Assembly (NCBI GenBank): GCA_963758025.1
Contig: CAVWUA010000028.1
Span: 25,533 to 89,532, forward strand
Direction: 5' to 3'
From: CAVWUA01 sp963758025
GTDB taxonomy: Bacteria > Planctomycetota > Planctomycetia > Isosphaerales > Isosphaeraceae
Length of the DNA: 64,000 bases
Below the pieces are notes generated by a model, which saw only the letters and a list, made by a program, of their open reading frames with translations, had not been told where the DNA came from and did not search any database. Below, piece by piece: positions 20,079 to 31,703 of this stretch (position 1 is its first letter; each line of letters opens with the position of its first letter). The position numbers and the translations under genes are program-made.

Positions 20079-20465
20079 ATGGCCAGCGCGTTGAAGGCTC
20101 AGGAAGTCGAATCCTACCGTAACCTGCTCGAAAACATCCGGGCAAGGCTCGTCGGTGATCTCGACCAGATGACCGATGAAGCCCTGAAGCGAAACCAGCC
20201 GGAGTCTTCGGGCAACCTGTCGAACATGCCGCTCCACATGGCGGATGTCGGGTCCGAGAATTTTGACCAGGAATTCACGCTCAGTCTGATCGAGAACGAG
20301 CAGGAGACCCTGGAGCATATCAAGGACGCGCTCGACCGGATTCAGCTCGGACGGTTCGGCATCTGTGAGGAATGCGGTTCCCCGATCGCCAAGCAACGTT
20401 TGCAGGCCATTCCCTACACGCCGCACTGTATCGAGTGCGCTCGGCGTCTGGAGAAGCCGGAATGA
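20079..20465 (+). CDS. TraR/DksA family zinc-finger protein
   Basis: Small coiled-coil plus zinc-finger protein that, in this family, binds the RNA polymerase secondary channel. N-terminal helical hairpin (residues about 5-85), then the C4 finger CEECG ... HCIECARR. Length 128 aa. The acidic tip differs from E. coli DksA, so ppGpp-dependent action is not certain. It ends immediately before lspA, a pairing frequently seen in bacteria (dksA-like next to lspA), suggesting co-transcription. Intact. Confidence 0.9.
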   Translation: MASALKAQEVESYRNLLENIRARLVGDLDQMTDEALKRNQPESSGNLSNMPLHMADVGSENFDQEFTLSLIENEQETLEHIKDALDRIQLGRFGICEECGSPIAKQRLQAIPYTPHCIECARRLEKPE

Positions 20466-20495
20466 CGACGGGTCGGATTCCCCGCGAGTCGCTAC

Positions 20496-21048
20496 GTGAT
20501 GTTCTGGACGATCGCGCTGGGGGGCGCGGCCTTCGACCTGGCCACGAAGGCTTACTTCTTCGCCCTGGTCGGCCCGCCCGGCTCCCGTCCCCGAACAGTC
20601 GTGCCGAACGTTCTGGAACTCCAGACGAGCTACAACAAAGGAGCTCTCTGGGGCTTCGGCGCGGGGTTGGGGTACAGTAGTCTGATCTTCGCCAGTCTCT
20701 CACTCGTGGCCGCCGTGGCAATCTGTTACTGGCTCTTCGTCAAGGGGGCCGCCATCGAGGGACGGCTCACCGCCGCGCTCGGACTGATCATGGCCGGGGC
20801 GCTGGGCAACTGCTACGACCGCCTCGTTTTCGGGCACGTCCGCGACTTCGTCCACTTTCACGTTGATCCGATCGGATTCGACTGCGCGATCTTCAACTTC
20901 GCTGACAACATGCTGGTTATCGGCGCTGTCTTGCTGATGTTGATGGCTCTGCGCCCCGAGCATACGCAGACCCACCCCGAGACTTCCGGGAGCGAGGAAG
21001 CCGCCCACCCAGCTTTCGACGGAATCGGCTCGCCCGGTCCCTTGAGCG

Positions 21049-21071
<23 letters not shown>
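20496..21071 (+). CDS. lspA: Lipoprotein signal peptidase (signal peptidase II)
   Basis: Inner-membrane aspartyl protease that removes the signal peptide from lipidated prolipoproteins. Motifs: FDLATKAYFF (first conserved Asp), NKGALWGFG, GALGNCYDR and IFNFADNML, the last two carrying the catalytic Asp pair. Four hydrophobic segments. The start is uncertain: GTG 20496 or ATG 20499 in frame, without a clear ribosome-binding site; an ATG at 20462 overlaps the previous stop (ATGA) but needs a one-base shift to join. The C-terminus runs about 40 residues past the last helix and overlaps the end of glnA by 23 bp (convergent). Confidence 0.9.
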
Positions 21072-22461
<1,390 letters not shown>

Positions 22462-22631
22462 CTGTTCCGTTCCTTTCACTCCATCCGGCCGCGATCCAGA
22501 AAATCGCCTGGCTCCGATCTCCCCGCGCCGGTCTCGTCTTGTCTCGATCCAGCATACCCAAAGATGTGATTGCAAGCCAGACGGCGCAGTCGGAGCCCGA
22601 GATCTCCTGATGAGAAGTTCCCATTATTCCA

Positions 22632-22659
22632 TTGACTCGACGGTGGATTCCGCTATCCT
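22632..22659 (+). promoter_or_regulatory. Putative sigma70 promoter for the PC4-like gene
   Basis: TTGACT (22632-22637), 16-bp spacer, TATCCT (22654-22659). It lies about 70 bp upstream of the start at 22729. Confidence 0.45.
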
Positions 22660-22728
22660 GAAAGTGTTGACATTGAATCTCAATCGCTTTCCCTCCGTCA
22701 CAATCCCACCGCTCCGTGAGGAGGCCTC

Positions 22729-23037
22729 ATGGCCGCTCGGACAATCTTGGCGACTCTGGCCGGATCGGCACCGAACGAGCGACTCCAGGTTGCTCTGTTG
22801 CAGAGTGACGATGGAGGGTTGCTCATTGACCTTCGGGAACAGCATTTCGCCGAGGGGATTGGCTGGTTCGACCAGCGAACGATGGAGCTAGAGCCTCGCC
22901 AGTTCCGCCAGCTTCAGGCGATCCTGGGATTGAAGTCGGCCCTGCTCGATGATGCCCTCGCGGAGGTCCCCGCCACATTGCCGTTCCCCGGACCTCGCAC
23001 GAGTTCGCCCAGTCGGTCGGCGGTGGGTGAGGGTTGA
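22729..23037 (+). CDS. Small protein resembling PC4/p15 single-strand DNA-binding coactivators
   Basis: 102 aa, start ATG with a strong GAGGAGG ribosome-binding site a few bases upstream. The core (LLIDLREQHFAEGIGWFD, then TMELEPRQFRQLQAIL) resembles the PC4 pattern of a short beta sheet (ID.R....dG...p...) followed by an amphipathic helix (L....w..l). Bacterial PC4-like proteins bind single-stranded DNA. The match is by eye and the C-terminal tail (PFPGPRTSSPSRSAVGEG) is low complexity. No neighbour supports a role. Confidence 0.5.
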   Translation: MAARTILATLAGSAPNERLQVALLQSDDGGLLIDLREQHFAEGIGWFDQRTMELEPRQFRQLQAILGLKSALLDDALAEVPATLPFPGPRTSSPSRSAVGEG

Positions 23038-23081
23038 GTGAGATCGGGTGTCCCACTTCGGATGGCCCGTACGCCGGAATT

Positions 23082-23118
23082 AAAAAAAGGTCGGGAACCG
23101 GTTGACCCGGTCCCGACC
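23082..23118 (-). terminator. Rho-independent terminator after the ferritin-like gene
   Basis: A 12-bp stem with a single bulged A (23089-23101 with 23107-23118) beside an A7 run at 23082-23088 that reads as U7 on the minus strand. It is 33 bp after the stop of the gene at 23151. Confidence 0.88.
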
Positions 23119-23150
23119 CGAAATCAAAATGGCTCGCGAGTCTGGCGGAC

Positions 23151-23618
23151 TCAGCCGGCCTTCTGGCCCGATTTGGCCTGCTCGGTGGAAACGAGCGTTC
23201 GCTTCTGAAGAATCTTCTCCAGGTGATCCACGCCGTCCTGCTCTTCCTGACAGATCTCTTCCATCAGGTTGCGCAGGGCAACATCGCGAGGACCGAGTAG
23301 TTCGAGAGCCTCGGTATAGAGCTGGACGTGCTTTCGCTCGATCTCCAGGGAGTATTCGAGCATCTCGTTCAGGTCGAGTGACTGCTTGACCTCCCCCCGC
23401 TCGACCGAGGTGATTCCTCCCAGAGCGACGATCTTGTCACCAATCTTGTGCGCGTGACCGAGGGCTTCCTCTCCGCTCTCGCGGAACATCTCATAGTACA
23501 CTTCGCGCAAGGTGCCCTGGACCACGAAGCTGAACTGGGTGTACTGGATCAGTCCGGCATACTCCCACTTGAGAATCTCGTTCAGTTTTTCGACCAATTG
23601 GGTCCGATCCATTGCCAC
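23151..23618 (-). CDS. Ferritin-like diiron protein, bacterioferritin-type
   Basis: Four-helix-bundle iron-storage or ferroxidase protein. ATG 23618 follows GGAGGTGGCA. Diiron-ligand patterns are visible: Glu in LKWEYAGLIQY, EEALGHAHKI (E..H), EIERKHVQLY and EEQDGVDHLEKIL (E..H). Length 155 aa. The haem-ligand Met of true bacterioferritin (about position 52) is not evident, so non-haem Dps-like or rubrerythrin-like use is possible. Monocistronic, with its own terminator. Intact. Confidence 0.8.
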   Translation of the reverse strand: MAMDRTQLVEKLNEILKWEYAGLIQYTQFSFVVQGTLREVYYEMFRESGEEALGHAHKIGDKIVALGGITSVERGEVKQSLDLNEMLEYSLEIERKHVQLYTEALELLGPRDVALRNLMEEICQEEQDGVDHLEKILQKRTLVSTEQAKSGQKAG

Positions 23619-23756
23619 CTCCGGATGTCGAAAGTTGGTATCTTCAAAACGCTTGTTTTACGCACGGTACGCCTATTTTGCTTGTTCCCATCATAATCGA
23701 TCCGTCAAGGCAGCCATCAAGCCCACGTTAAGATACCGTTAAATAGGGCAATTCCC

Positions 23757-24128
23757 GTGCCACGCTACGTCGTGCTGGAGCACCAGTGGAACGGCATCCA
23801 CTGGGACTTCATGCTGGAAGTCGGGGCGATCCTGAAAACGTGGGCGATTGATGCGCCGTTGCGGACAGGGTCGGATCTTCCGGCCCGGAAACTCGCCGAT
23901 CACCGGCTGGTGTATCTCGACTACGAAGGGCCGATTTCGGGAAATCGAGGGTCAGTCCGGCGCGTGGATCGGGGGCATTTTGAGCCGATCCGCTGGACGG
24001 AATCGCGCGTGATGGTCCGTCTTTCCGGCGGTCACTGGGTGGGAATGGCGGAGCTGTCCCGGAAGGAAACCGGTGAGAGCGAGGGGGTGACCGGGCTCTG
24101 GAACTTTCGCTTCCGGAACGTCGCCTGA
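23757..24128 (+). CDS. Stand-alone LigD-type 3'-phosphoesterase domain protein
   Basis: 123 aa, GTG start. The sequence RYVVLEHQWNGIHWDFMLE, KTWAIDAPLR, KLADHRLVYLDYEGPI follows the LigD N-terminal phosphoesterase pattern (EH......HWD..LE ... L.SWA), with the metal-binding His of HWD and the late His kept. In multidomain LigD this domain resects 3' ends during non-homologous end joining. Here it stands alone, without ligase or polymerase domains or Ku nearby, so an independent 3'-end-cleaning role is possible. The gene overlaps the converging gene at 24032 by 97 bp. Confidence 0.72.
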   Translation: MPRYVVLEHQWNGIHWDFMLEVGAILKTWAIDAPLRTGSDLPARKLADHRLVYLDYEGPISGNRGSVRRVDRGHFEPIRWTESRVMVRLSGGHWVGMAELSRKETGESEGVTGLWNFRFRNVA

Positions 24129-24832
24129 AGCACGCGGCGGCTCGGAAGGGTCAGGCTCGCGGCGGCTCGTTGACGCTCGGAGCGACCTAGCAATCGGATC
24201 TGACCGTTGAGGAACTGGAGTCGGTCCAGCACGATGTCGTGTCGGCTCTTGTCCGCCCGGTAACGGATCATCGCGACAGGATGTTCGTTCTCGTCATGCT
24301 CCCACTGGATCTCCAACCCATGCCGTCTGGCATGCAGGGTCATGGGCTCCAGGAGCCGGTCCGCGGGAATCGGGACCAGACCCGCGCGAATTTTCTCGAG
24401 GGTCAGGGCGAGCACGTTCGGTTCCGGAACTCGCACGTGGGCGACCACGAGAATGTTGGATCGCACAGGCCCCTCATCGAGCTGAAAGGCCAGGATCATG
24501 CGTCCCGGTTCGAAAGCGACCCGCGGTTCGTGCACGCCCGGTGGGATCTGATCGGCGAATTCGGTCACGAGATCCTCGGCGAGCCAGGCATTGACCTCCT
24601 GATCCGTGAAGACCGCTTCCCACTTCGGCTCGTTGATGATGTCGTTGCGAAGCTGGAGGCTCTGGGCAACAAAACGCTTGGCTTCCGCCTTCCGTTCCTC
24701 GGGAGGCAAGGTGACCATCGCCGGATAGGACTCCGGTTTGAACGTCAACATGCCCCAGAGCACCAGGGGCAACACCACGATCAGAGCCAGGATCAGGCCC
24801 AGGATGATCCATCGTCGTTTTGGCTTGCGCAT
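24032..24832 (-). CDS. Membrane-anchored hypothetical protein
   Basis: Not recognised. ATG 24832 gives basic MRKPKRRW and one TM helix (IILGLILALIVVLPLVLWGML), then a periplasmic-side domain with TLPPEERKAEAKRFVAQS, TDQEVNAWLAEDLVTEFAD, and RMILAFQLDEGPVRSNILVVAHVRV. The latter half is predicted beta-rich. The last 40-50 residues lie antisense to the converging gene and look less structured, so the true end may be near 24150 if a base is missing or added around 24170. Roughly 250-266 aa. Its closest-looking families are LolA-free hypothetical proteins of planctomycetes; no function claimed. Confidence 0.55.
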   Translation of the reverse strand: MRKPKRRWIILGLILALIVVLPLVLWGMLTFKPESYPAMVTLPPEERKAEAKRFVAQSLQLRNDIINEPKWEAVFTDQEVNAWLAEDLVTEFADQIPPGVHEPRVAFEPGRMILAFQLDEGPVRSNILVVAHVRVPEPNVLALTLEKIRAGLVPIPADRLLEPMTLHARRHGLEIQWEHDENEHPVAMIRYRADKSRHDIVLDRLQFLNGQIRLLGRSERQRAAASLTLPSRRVLQATFRKRKFQSPVTPSLSPVSFRDSSAIPTQ

Positions 24833-25149
24833 CGTGCGTCCTGCTCCATCCAGGGTCCGAAAGGGCGGGAGTGAGATTCCCGTAAGACCGGCTTCGTCAG
24901 GGGAGAGAGGGACGAGGCGAGAGGATAGCATGACTGCAATACAATTCAACGATCAGGCTACTTCCATATCTTCGACGCGTCAACCCGAAGTCCCTTGCTC
25001 GGCAACGAACGGCCGGGACCCGCCATCCGTACTCTTCCCTGTACGTTACGTCCGAAGGATAGGACGTGGTTCGACGCAACCCCGCGGACATCACCGGATT
25101 CGCTCGATCCAGAGCGGCGGCGGCCGATCCCATTGACGGTTCTGCCTAC
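24833..25149. other. Intergenic region between divergent genes
   Basis: About 320 bases without a credible coding frame. It must contain the minus-strand promoter for the gene starting at 24832. A plus-strand promoter begins right after it at 25150. Confidence 0.4.
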
Positions 25150-25179
25150 TTGTTGATCGTCTGCCCGCGCACGTATAGT
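25150..25179 (+). promoter_or_regulatory. Putative promoter of the first ABC export operon
   Basis: TTGTTG (25150-25155), 18-bp spacer, TATAGT (25174-25179). The operon's first start codon is at 25211. Confidence 0.5.
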
Positions 25180-25210
25180 GAAGGAAACCCATGAGTCGGA
25201 GCCTCTCTTC

Positions 25211-26059
25211 ATGCCGTCTCGTCTCTCCAGTATCGCCATTCTCATCCTCTGGGCATCCGCCGCGCTGGCCCTGTTCACCAGGGACCTGAAACCGACCCTG
25301 GTTCTCGGTCCACCCCCCGACATGCGCACCATCGTCGCGGCGGACCAGGACGACGAGCCGACCGATTGGGCGATCCTCGTACCCGACCCCAAAGACCCGT
25401 TGGCGATGCAGACCATCGGCATGGCCGAAACCAAAACCAAACGTATCAGTGATGGTCGCGTGCGGCTCTCCAGCCGATGCTGGTTCGAGGCGGGGGAACT
25501 TCTCAAAGATACCCCTTTGGCGTCGGAACAGAACGAGAGGATCGAGATCCTGGGTGATTGCGACATCGACCCCATGGGGAATCTGGATTTCTTTCGGGTA
25601 GGTGTTCGGCTTGAGGGGGGGACTCAGGACATCATGATTCTCTCCGGCCAGGTGCAGCGCAATGACCTCCACGTCAAGGTCGAGGGGCCTTTGCCGATCC
25701 TGAATCGAACCTGGGATATCCCCTATCAGCCGCATGGGGTTGTCGAGAACATGCTCGGTCCGATCGACCGGCTCCCCGGCTTGCAGGTCGGCCAGCGCTG
25801 GGTCAGCCGGGTCGTCAGTCCGCTCACCGGTCGGATCGAGGAGGCCGAGGCCGAGGTGACACGCAAGCACGTCATCACCTGGGACAACAACCCGGTCACC
25901 ACCTTCGAGGTCCTGACGCGCATGCCGCCACTTTCCTCGCGGACGTGGGTTCGTCCTGATGGCCTGGTGCTCCGACAGGAAGTGCCGATCCTGTTCAAGA
26001 AGATCTATCTGGAGCGAATTCCAAAGCAAGACCCCGCCAACAAGGAACTTCGGCGATGA
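25211..26059 (+). CDS. Hypothetical exported protein, first gene of an ABC export operon
   Basis: No family recognised. ATG 25211 (MPSRLSSIAILILWASAALALF) gives an N-terminal signal anchor. The body contains TDWAILVPDPKDPL, VRLSSRCWFEAGELL, beta-rich stretches (IEILGDCDIDPMGNLDFFRV) and a C-terminal part with VENMLGPIDRLPGLQVGQRW and RMPPLSSRTWVRPDGLVLRQ. The pattern of repeated beta strands suggests a periplasmic lipoprotein- or glycolipid-handling fold, but that is a guess. Its stop overlaps the start of the ATPase gene (ATGA at 26056-26059), so it is translationally coupled to the transporter. 282 aa, intact. Confidence 0.6.
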   Translation: MPSRLSSIAILILWASAALALFTRDLKPTLVLGPPPDMRTIVAADQDDEPTDWAILVPDPKDPLAMQTIGMAETKTKRISDGRVRLSSRCWFEAGELLKDTPLASEQNERIEILGDCDIDPMGNLDFFRVGVRLEGGTQDIMILSGQVQRNDLHVKVEGPLPILNRTWDIPYQPHGVVENMLGPIDRLPGLQVGQRWVSRVVSPLTGRIEEAEAEVTRKHVITWDNNPVTTFEVLTRMPPLSSRTWVRPDGLVLRQEVPILFKKIYLERIPKQDPANKELRR

Positions 26060-26825
26060 TTCAATTGCGGGGTGTGAGCAAAACCTTCGGCGCAAGCGCG
26101 CGGTCGATCATCTGAACCTGGATGTTCAGGCCGGTGAACTGTTCGGGTTCCTCGGTCCGAACGGAGCCGGCAAGACCACGACGATCAAGATGGTCTGTGG
26201 ATTGCTCGTGCCGAGCGAAGGGACCGTCCGGATCGGCGGACACCCGGCGACCAGCCAGGAGGCCCGACAGTTGATGGCCTATGTGCCCGATCAACCGTAC
26301 CTCTATGAGAAGTTGACCGGGCGCGAGTTTCTCCGATTCGTCGTTGAGATGTACGGGATCGATCCTCGGACCTCCTCGCGTCGCATCGCCGAATTGATCG
26401 AGACGTTCGAGATGGGCGATTACATCGACGAACTGTCCGAGAATTATTCCCACGGCATGAAGCAGCGGGTCGTCTTCGCATCGGCCCTGGTCCACGACCC
26501 CAAGGTCCTGATCGTGGATGAACCTCTGGTCGGACTTGATCCGCGGAGTGCACGGATCGTCAAGGATCTGTTCATCGCCCAGGCACGCTCGGGCGTGGCG
26601 GTCCTGATGTCCACGCACCTGCTCTCGATCGCCGAGGAACTGGCTGACACCATCGGCATCCTCGACCACGGTCGTCTGCTCGCCAAGGGGAGCCTCGACG
26701 AGATCCGTGAATCCGCGCAGATGCATGGACCGCTGGAGCAACTCTTCCTGAAGTTGACCGGTGGCGACCGGCCGACCCATGCGGAATCGCTTCTGCAATC
26801 GCAGGGAGAATCCCCACGACCATGA
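26056..26825 (+). CDS. ABC transporter ATP-binding protein, one-base shift near the N-terminus
   Basis: Cytosolic ATPase of a drug/lipid-export-type ABC transporter. ATG 26056 gives MIQLRGVSKTFG, and the frame then shifts near 26086; adding one C to the short run (GGC CGC) restores KRAVDHLNLDVQAGELF. After that the domain is complete: Walker A GPNGAGKTT, Q-loop YVPDQPYLYEKLTG, signature YSHGMKQRV in place of LSGGQ, Walker B VLIVDEPLVGLD, and H-loop STHLLS. About 255 aa. It overlaps the next gene by ATGA (26822-26825), so the three genes 25211-28564 form one tightly coupled operon. Confidence 0.88.
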
Positions 26826-28564
26826 GCCCGGAGGAGCCGATACAGCCATCCCACCTGACCACACGATCGGAGGCCGCCCGTACCTACCGGAAGCTGCGCT
26901 GGTGTCTCGTCAGGAACCAGGTCCAGGCCTTTCTCACGGGTTCCCGGCTCCGCCTCATCATGATCATGGCCTGTAGCGCGATCTTCTGGTCGGGACTCTT
27001 CGGACTCTTCTTCGAAGGCTTTCAATTTCTCGCCTCATACAAGCTTTCCAGCGAGATCTTTGAATATCTCTTCGGAATGTTCTTTTTTTCACTCCTGGTC
27101 ATGCTTGTCTTTTCGACCGGGATCATCCTGCACACCGGGCTGTTCGGCTCGCGTGAGCCCGCGTTTTTGCTCACGCTTCCCAGCGCTCCGGATCGGATTT
27201 TCGCCTACAAATTTATCGAGGCCATGGCCTTTTCGAGCTGGGGATTCGTCCTGCTCGGAAGCCCGATGATGGTTGCCTACGGGATCACCACGGGGGCCCC
27301 CTGGCCCTTTTACGCGCTGTTCCTGGCGTATCTCCTGGCGTTCATCCTGATTCCCGGTAGCCTCGGGGGAATCGGCGCGATTCTCGTGGCGTATTTTCTC
27401 CCCCGCCGTCGCAAGACGTTCCTCGGCATCTGCATTGGGGCCTTGATCGTCTTGAGCCTCGTCATGATTTACCGGGCATCGCAGGCCCCCGGCGAGATTC
27501 TGACCCGGGACTGGCTCGACGCCCAGCTTGGCCAGCTTGCCTTCAGCCAGCATCCGTTGCTGCCCAGCCGCTGGATCTCCCGAGGCCTGATCAGCGCCGC
27601 GGACGGGAACTGGCGGCAAGGGTTATTCTACCTTTGGATCATGACGGCCCATGCGGCTCTGGCGTATCTGATCGCGGCGGTTGTTGCCCGGGACCTCTAT
27701 CGACCCGGGTTCAGCCGGGTCCAGGGCGGTCGGGCCTCCCGGAGACGGATCGGCTGGTATGGGCTTGACGCGCTCTTCCATCGCCTCTTCGCGTTCGTCC
27801 CCCGTCCCATCCGCCTGATGATTCTGAAGGACCTGCGGACGTTCCGTCGCGATCCCGCGCAGTGGTCGCAGTTCCTGATCTTCTTCGGCCTGCTCGCCTT
27901 CTACTTCCTCAATATCCGCCGACTCGGGTACGGCAATCAGAATGCCTACTGGCGCAACCTGCTCAGTTTTTTGAACCTGGCGGTCACGGCCTTGATCCTT
28001 TCAACCTTCACCAGCCGGTTCATCTTCCCGCTCCTCTCTCTGGAAGGGCGAAACTTCTGGGTCCTGGGTCTCTTGCCCCTGAATCGTGCCAGCATCCTCT
28101 GGGGGAAGTTCGCCTTCGCGTCGGGCATCTCGATCGTGGCGACCGAGGGGTTGGTTGTTCTGAGTGATTGGATGCTCCAGATCGGCTCGACCATGACCAT
28201 GATCCACATGGCGATGGTGGCCATCCTCTGCTTCGGCCTCTCGGCCATCAGTGTTGGTCTCGGGGCCCGGTTGCCGAACCTGAAGGAGGATGATCCCTCG
28301 AAGATCGCAGCGGGGTTCGGAGGCACCTTGAACCTTCTGGTCAGCCTGATCTACATCTTCCTGATTGTCACGGCCCTGGCTTTGCCCTGCCATCTTTACT
28401 TCGCTGAGCATGGGGTGAATGAGGCGAGCCTGTTCATGCCGATCTATGGGAAATTCCGTATCTGGCTCTCGATTTCCATTCTCGTCGCATTCGCGCTGGG
28501 CATCATCGCCACCATCGTCCCCTTGAGAATCGGCATCAAAGCGTTTGAGCGAATGGAGTTATAG
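26822..28564 (+). CDS. ABC transporter permease, large ABC-2-like
   Basis: 580-aa integral membrane protein with about 12 or more hydrophobic helices, for example LIMIMACSAIFWSGLFGLFF, GMFFFSLLVMLVFSTGIIL, AFILIPGSLGGIGAILVAYF, MVAILCFGLSAISVGLGA and IYIFLIVTALALPCHL. A cytosolic linker around VQGGRASRRRIGW separates two halves, and LKDLRTFRRDPAQWSQ resembles the coupling-helix region of large putative exporters. Start ATG overlaps the ATPase stop. Substrate unknown. Intact. Confidence 0.85.
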   Translation: MSPEEPIQPSHLTTRSEAARTYRKLRWCLVRNQVQAFLTGSRLRLIMIMACSAIFWSGLFGLFFEGFQFLASYKLSSEIFEYLFGMFFFSLLVMLVFSTGIILHTGLFGSREPAFLLTLPSAPDRIFAYKFIEAMAFSSWGFVLLGSPMMVAYGITTGAPWPFYALFLAYLLAFILIPGSLGGIGAILVAYFLPRRRKTFLGICIGALIVLSLVMIYRASQAPGEILTRDWLDAQLGQLAFSQHPLLPSRWISRGLISAADGNWRQGLFYLWIMTAHAALAYLIAAVVARDLYRPGFSRVQGGRASRRRIGWYGLDALFHRLFAFVPRPIRLMILKDLRTFRRDPAQWSQFLIFFGLLAFYFLNIRRLGYGNQNAYWRNLLSFLNLAVTALILSTFTSRFIFPLLSLEGRNFWVLGLLPLNRASILWGKFAFASGISIVATEGLVVLSDWMLQIGSTMTMIHMAMVAILCFGLSAISVGLGARLPNLKEDDPSKIAAGFGGTLNLLVSLIYIFLIVTALALPCHLYFAEHGVNEASLFMPIYGKFRIWLSISILVAFALGIIATIVPLRIGIKAFERMEL

Positions 28565-28628
28565 CAACCATACGCTCGGGTCGATGCGGGCTCGCGACAA
28601 CCCATCGGCCAATACCATTCCACCGATC

Positions 28629-28657
28629 TTGCTGCTCGAATCGCTCCTGTCTATAAT
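28629..28657 (+). promoter_or_regulatory. Promoter of mqnA-mqnC
   Basis: TTGCTG (28629-28634), 17-bp spacer and a perfect TATAAT (28652-28657), about 70 bp before mqnA. Confidence 0.65.
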
Positions 28658-29519
28658 CCTTTCAGAAGTTTCAGACAGAATTGCCAAGCCGGGTGAAGCA
28701 CTCGTGATCCTGGTCTGAAAGGTTGGATGGAGATGAAGTCCGAGGTCCGTGTGGGCGCGGTTAGCTATTTGAATGCGAAACCCTTGTATTATCGCCTGGA
28801 AGACTTCGCGCCCGGAGTACGTTTGTCGATGGATGTGCCGAGCCGGCTGGCCGAACAGTTGGCGGCGGATGAGCTCGACGTGGCCTTGATTCCCTCGGTG
28901 GAGTATCTTCGGGGGGTCGCGAACGGGTACGAGATTCTGTCGGGGTTTGCGATCGCCGCGCGGGGGCCGGTCCGGAGTGTGAAGCTCTATAGCCGCGTTC
29001 CTTTTTCAAGGATCGAACGGCTGGCACTGGATGAAGGATCACGAACGAGTCAGGCGTTGACGCGGGTCTGGCTCGACGCGGCGCACGGAGTCCGACCGAA
29101 TCTCATCGAGAGCCTTCCCCTGGGTGTGCCGGTGGAGGAGAGCACGGCGGATGCCGTCCTGCTAATCGGCGACCGGGCGATGAAGCCGCCGGTCGGGCCT
29201 TTTCACGCGGTTGTGGACCTGGCGGAAGCGTGGAACGCCCTGACGGGCTTGCCGTTTGTCTTCGCCCTCTGGGTGACGAGAGCCGGTCGGAACCTGGGCA
29301 AACTGCCCGAGGCGCTGGCACGATCACGGGCCGAGGGGCTGGCCCACGCGGACGAACTGGCAAGGGTTCACGGGCAGCGGCTCGGCCTGGATACCCGGAC
29401 CTGTCTCGACTACTTGACGCGCGTGTTATCTTATGAACTTGGCGCGCCGGAGGTTGCCGGCCTGCGTCGTTTTGCCCAGATGGCCGCCGCGATGGGGCTG
29501 GCCCCGGAAGGAGTGGACC

Positions 29520-30629
<1,110 letters not shown>

Positions 30630-30665
30630 GATCTGACGGGGACCCGGCGCGATTGTTCTACGAGG

Positions 30666-30694
30666 CGAGGTCAGCGGCCATCCCGCTGACCTCG
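30666..30694 (+). terminator. Hairpin terminator after mqnC
   Basis: A perfect 12-bp stem (30666-30677 with 30683-30694) and 5-nt loop, 37 bp after the mqnC stop. The downstream T-run is weak (TGTCGTTCTTT). Confidence 0.6.
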
Positions 30695-30858
30695 TGTCGT
30701 TCTTTGGTCAGACGCGGCATCGCGAGAGGTATCGAGGATCGCCGACGCCGTTCGCGCTTGCGGAGATGAGCTAGAGTTCGGAAGATGGAATCCTTCGGGA
30801 ATGCTCGAAACCACCCGTCAGCCCTCATCGGCTCGCGTTTCAGGAACGGGAACGTCGC

Positions 30859-31625
30859 GTGATCCTCGTCGAAGATCTCTCCAAATCCTTTCTGGACTAC
30901 CATCGCGGCTGGATTTCCGCTGTCTCCGGAGTGAGCTTTCAATGTCTTCCCGGTGAGTGTTTTGGCCTTCTCGGGCCGAATGGCGCGGGGAAGACGACGA
31001 CGCTTCGCATGCTCTCGACGGTCCTGCAACCCACGAGCGGCCGCGCCCTGGTCGCCGGTTATGACGTCTTGAGCGAGCCGGAAAAGGTCCGGCGCACATC
31101 GGATACATGTCGGCCAGTACAGGCATTTACGATCGCATGACGGCCTGGGAACTCGTGGAGTACTTCGGCCGGCTTTACGGACTCTCGGCCGAACACCTTC
31201 GGGAGCGGATGGAAACGATCTTCGCATGGCTTCAGATGAACGACTTTCGCGACGTTCTGGGCTCGAAGATGTCCACGGGAATGAAGCAGAAAGTCTCGAT
31301 CGCCCGCACGATCATCCATGACCCGCCCGTCCTGATCTTCGATGAGCCAACCTCGGGGCTCGACGTCATGGTCGCCCGCGCCGTCTTGCAGCGGATCGCC
31401 GAATTGCGCGATCAGGGCAAAACGGTCCTCTTCTCGACCCACGCGATGCATGAAGTGGAAAAGCTATGCTCCCGCGTGGCGATCATTCACAAAGGGCGCG
31501 TTCAGGCCGAGGGAGTTCCCGACGAACTGCTCCAGCAACACGGGCAGCCCGACCTGGAGGAGCTCTTCTTCTACCTGGTCGAGCGCGCCGAAGCGGCACC
31601 AGCGATCGCGAGAACGGTCGGGTAA
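30859..31625 (+). CDS. ABC transporter ATP-binding protein, NatA-like, one-base shift
   Basis: Cytosolic ATPase of an ABC-2 exporter. GTG 30859 starts MILVEDLSKSFLDYHRG; Walker A is GPNGAGKTT, and the frame breaks near 31095. Adding one C there (CGC CAC) restores RRHIGYMSASTGIYDRM and the rest: signature MSTGMKQKV, Walker B VLIFDEPTSGLD, H-loop STHAMHE. About 255 aa. The sodium-efflux ATPase NatA is the nearest named type and the downstream gene is NatB-like, but the substrate is unproven. The next gene begins 78 bp later. Confidence 0.87.
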
Positions 31626-31703
31626 TCGCGGGATCTCGACAGGTCATTAATTCAACAGTAGATCCCGTTCCGGAACAACCACAACAGCGGCAGGGCTGTC
31701 CGT

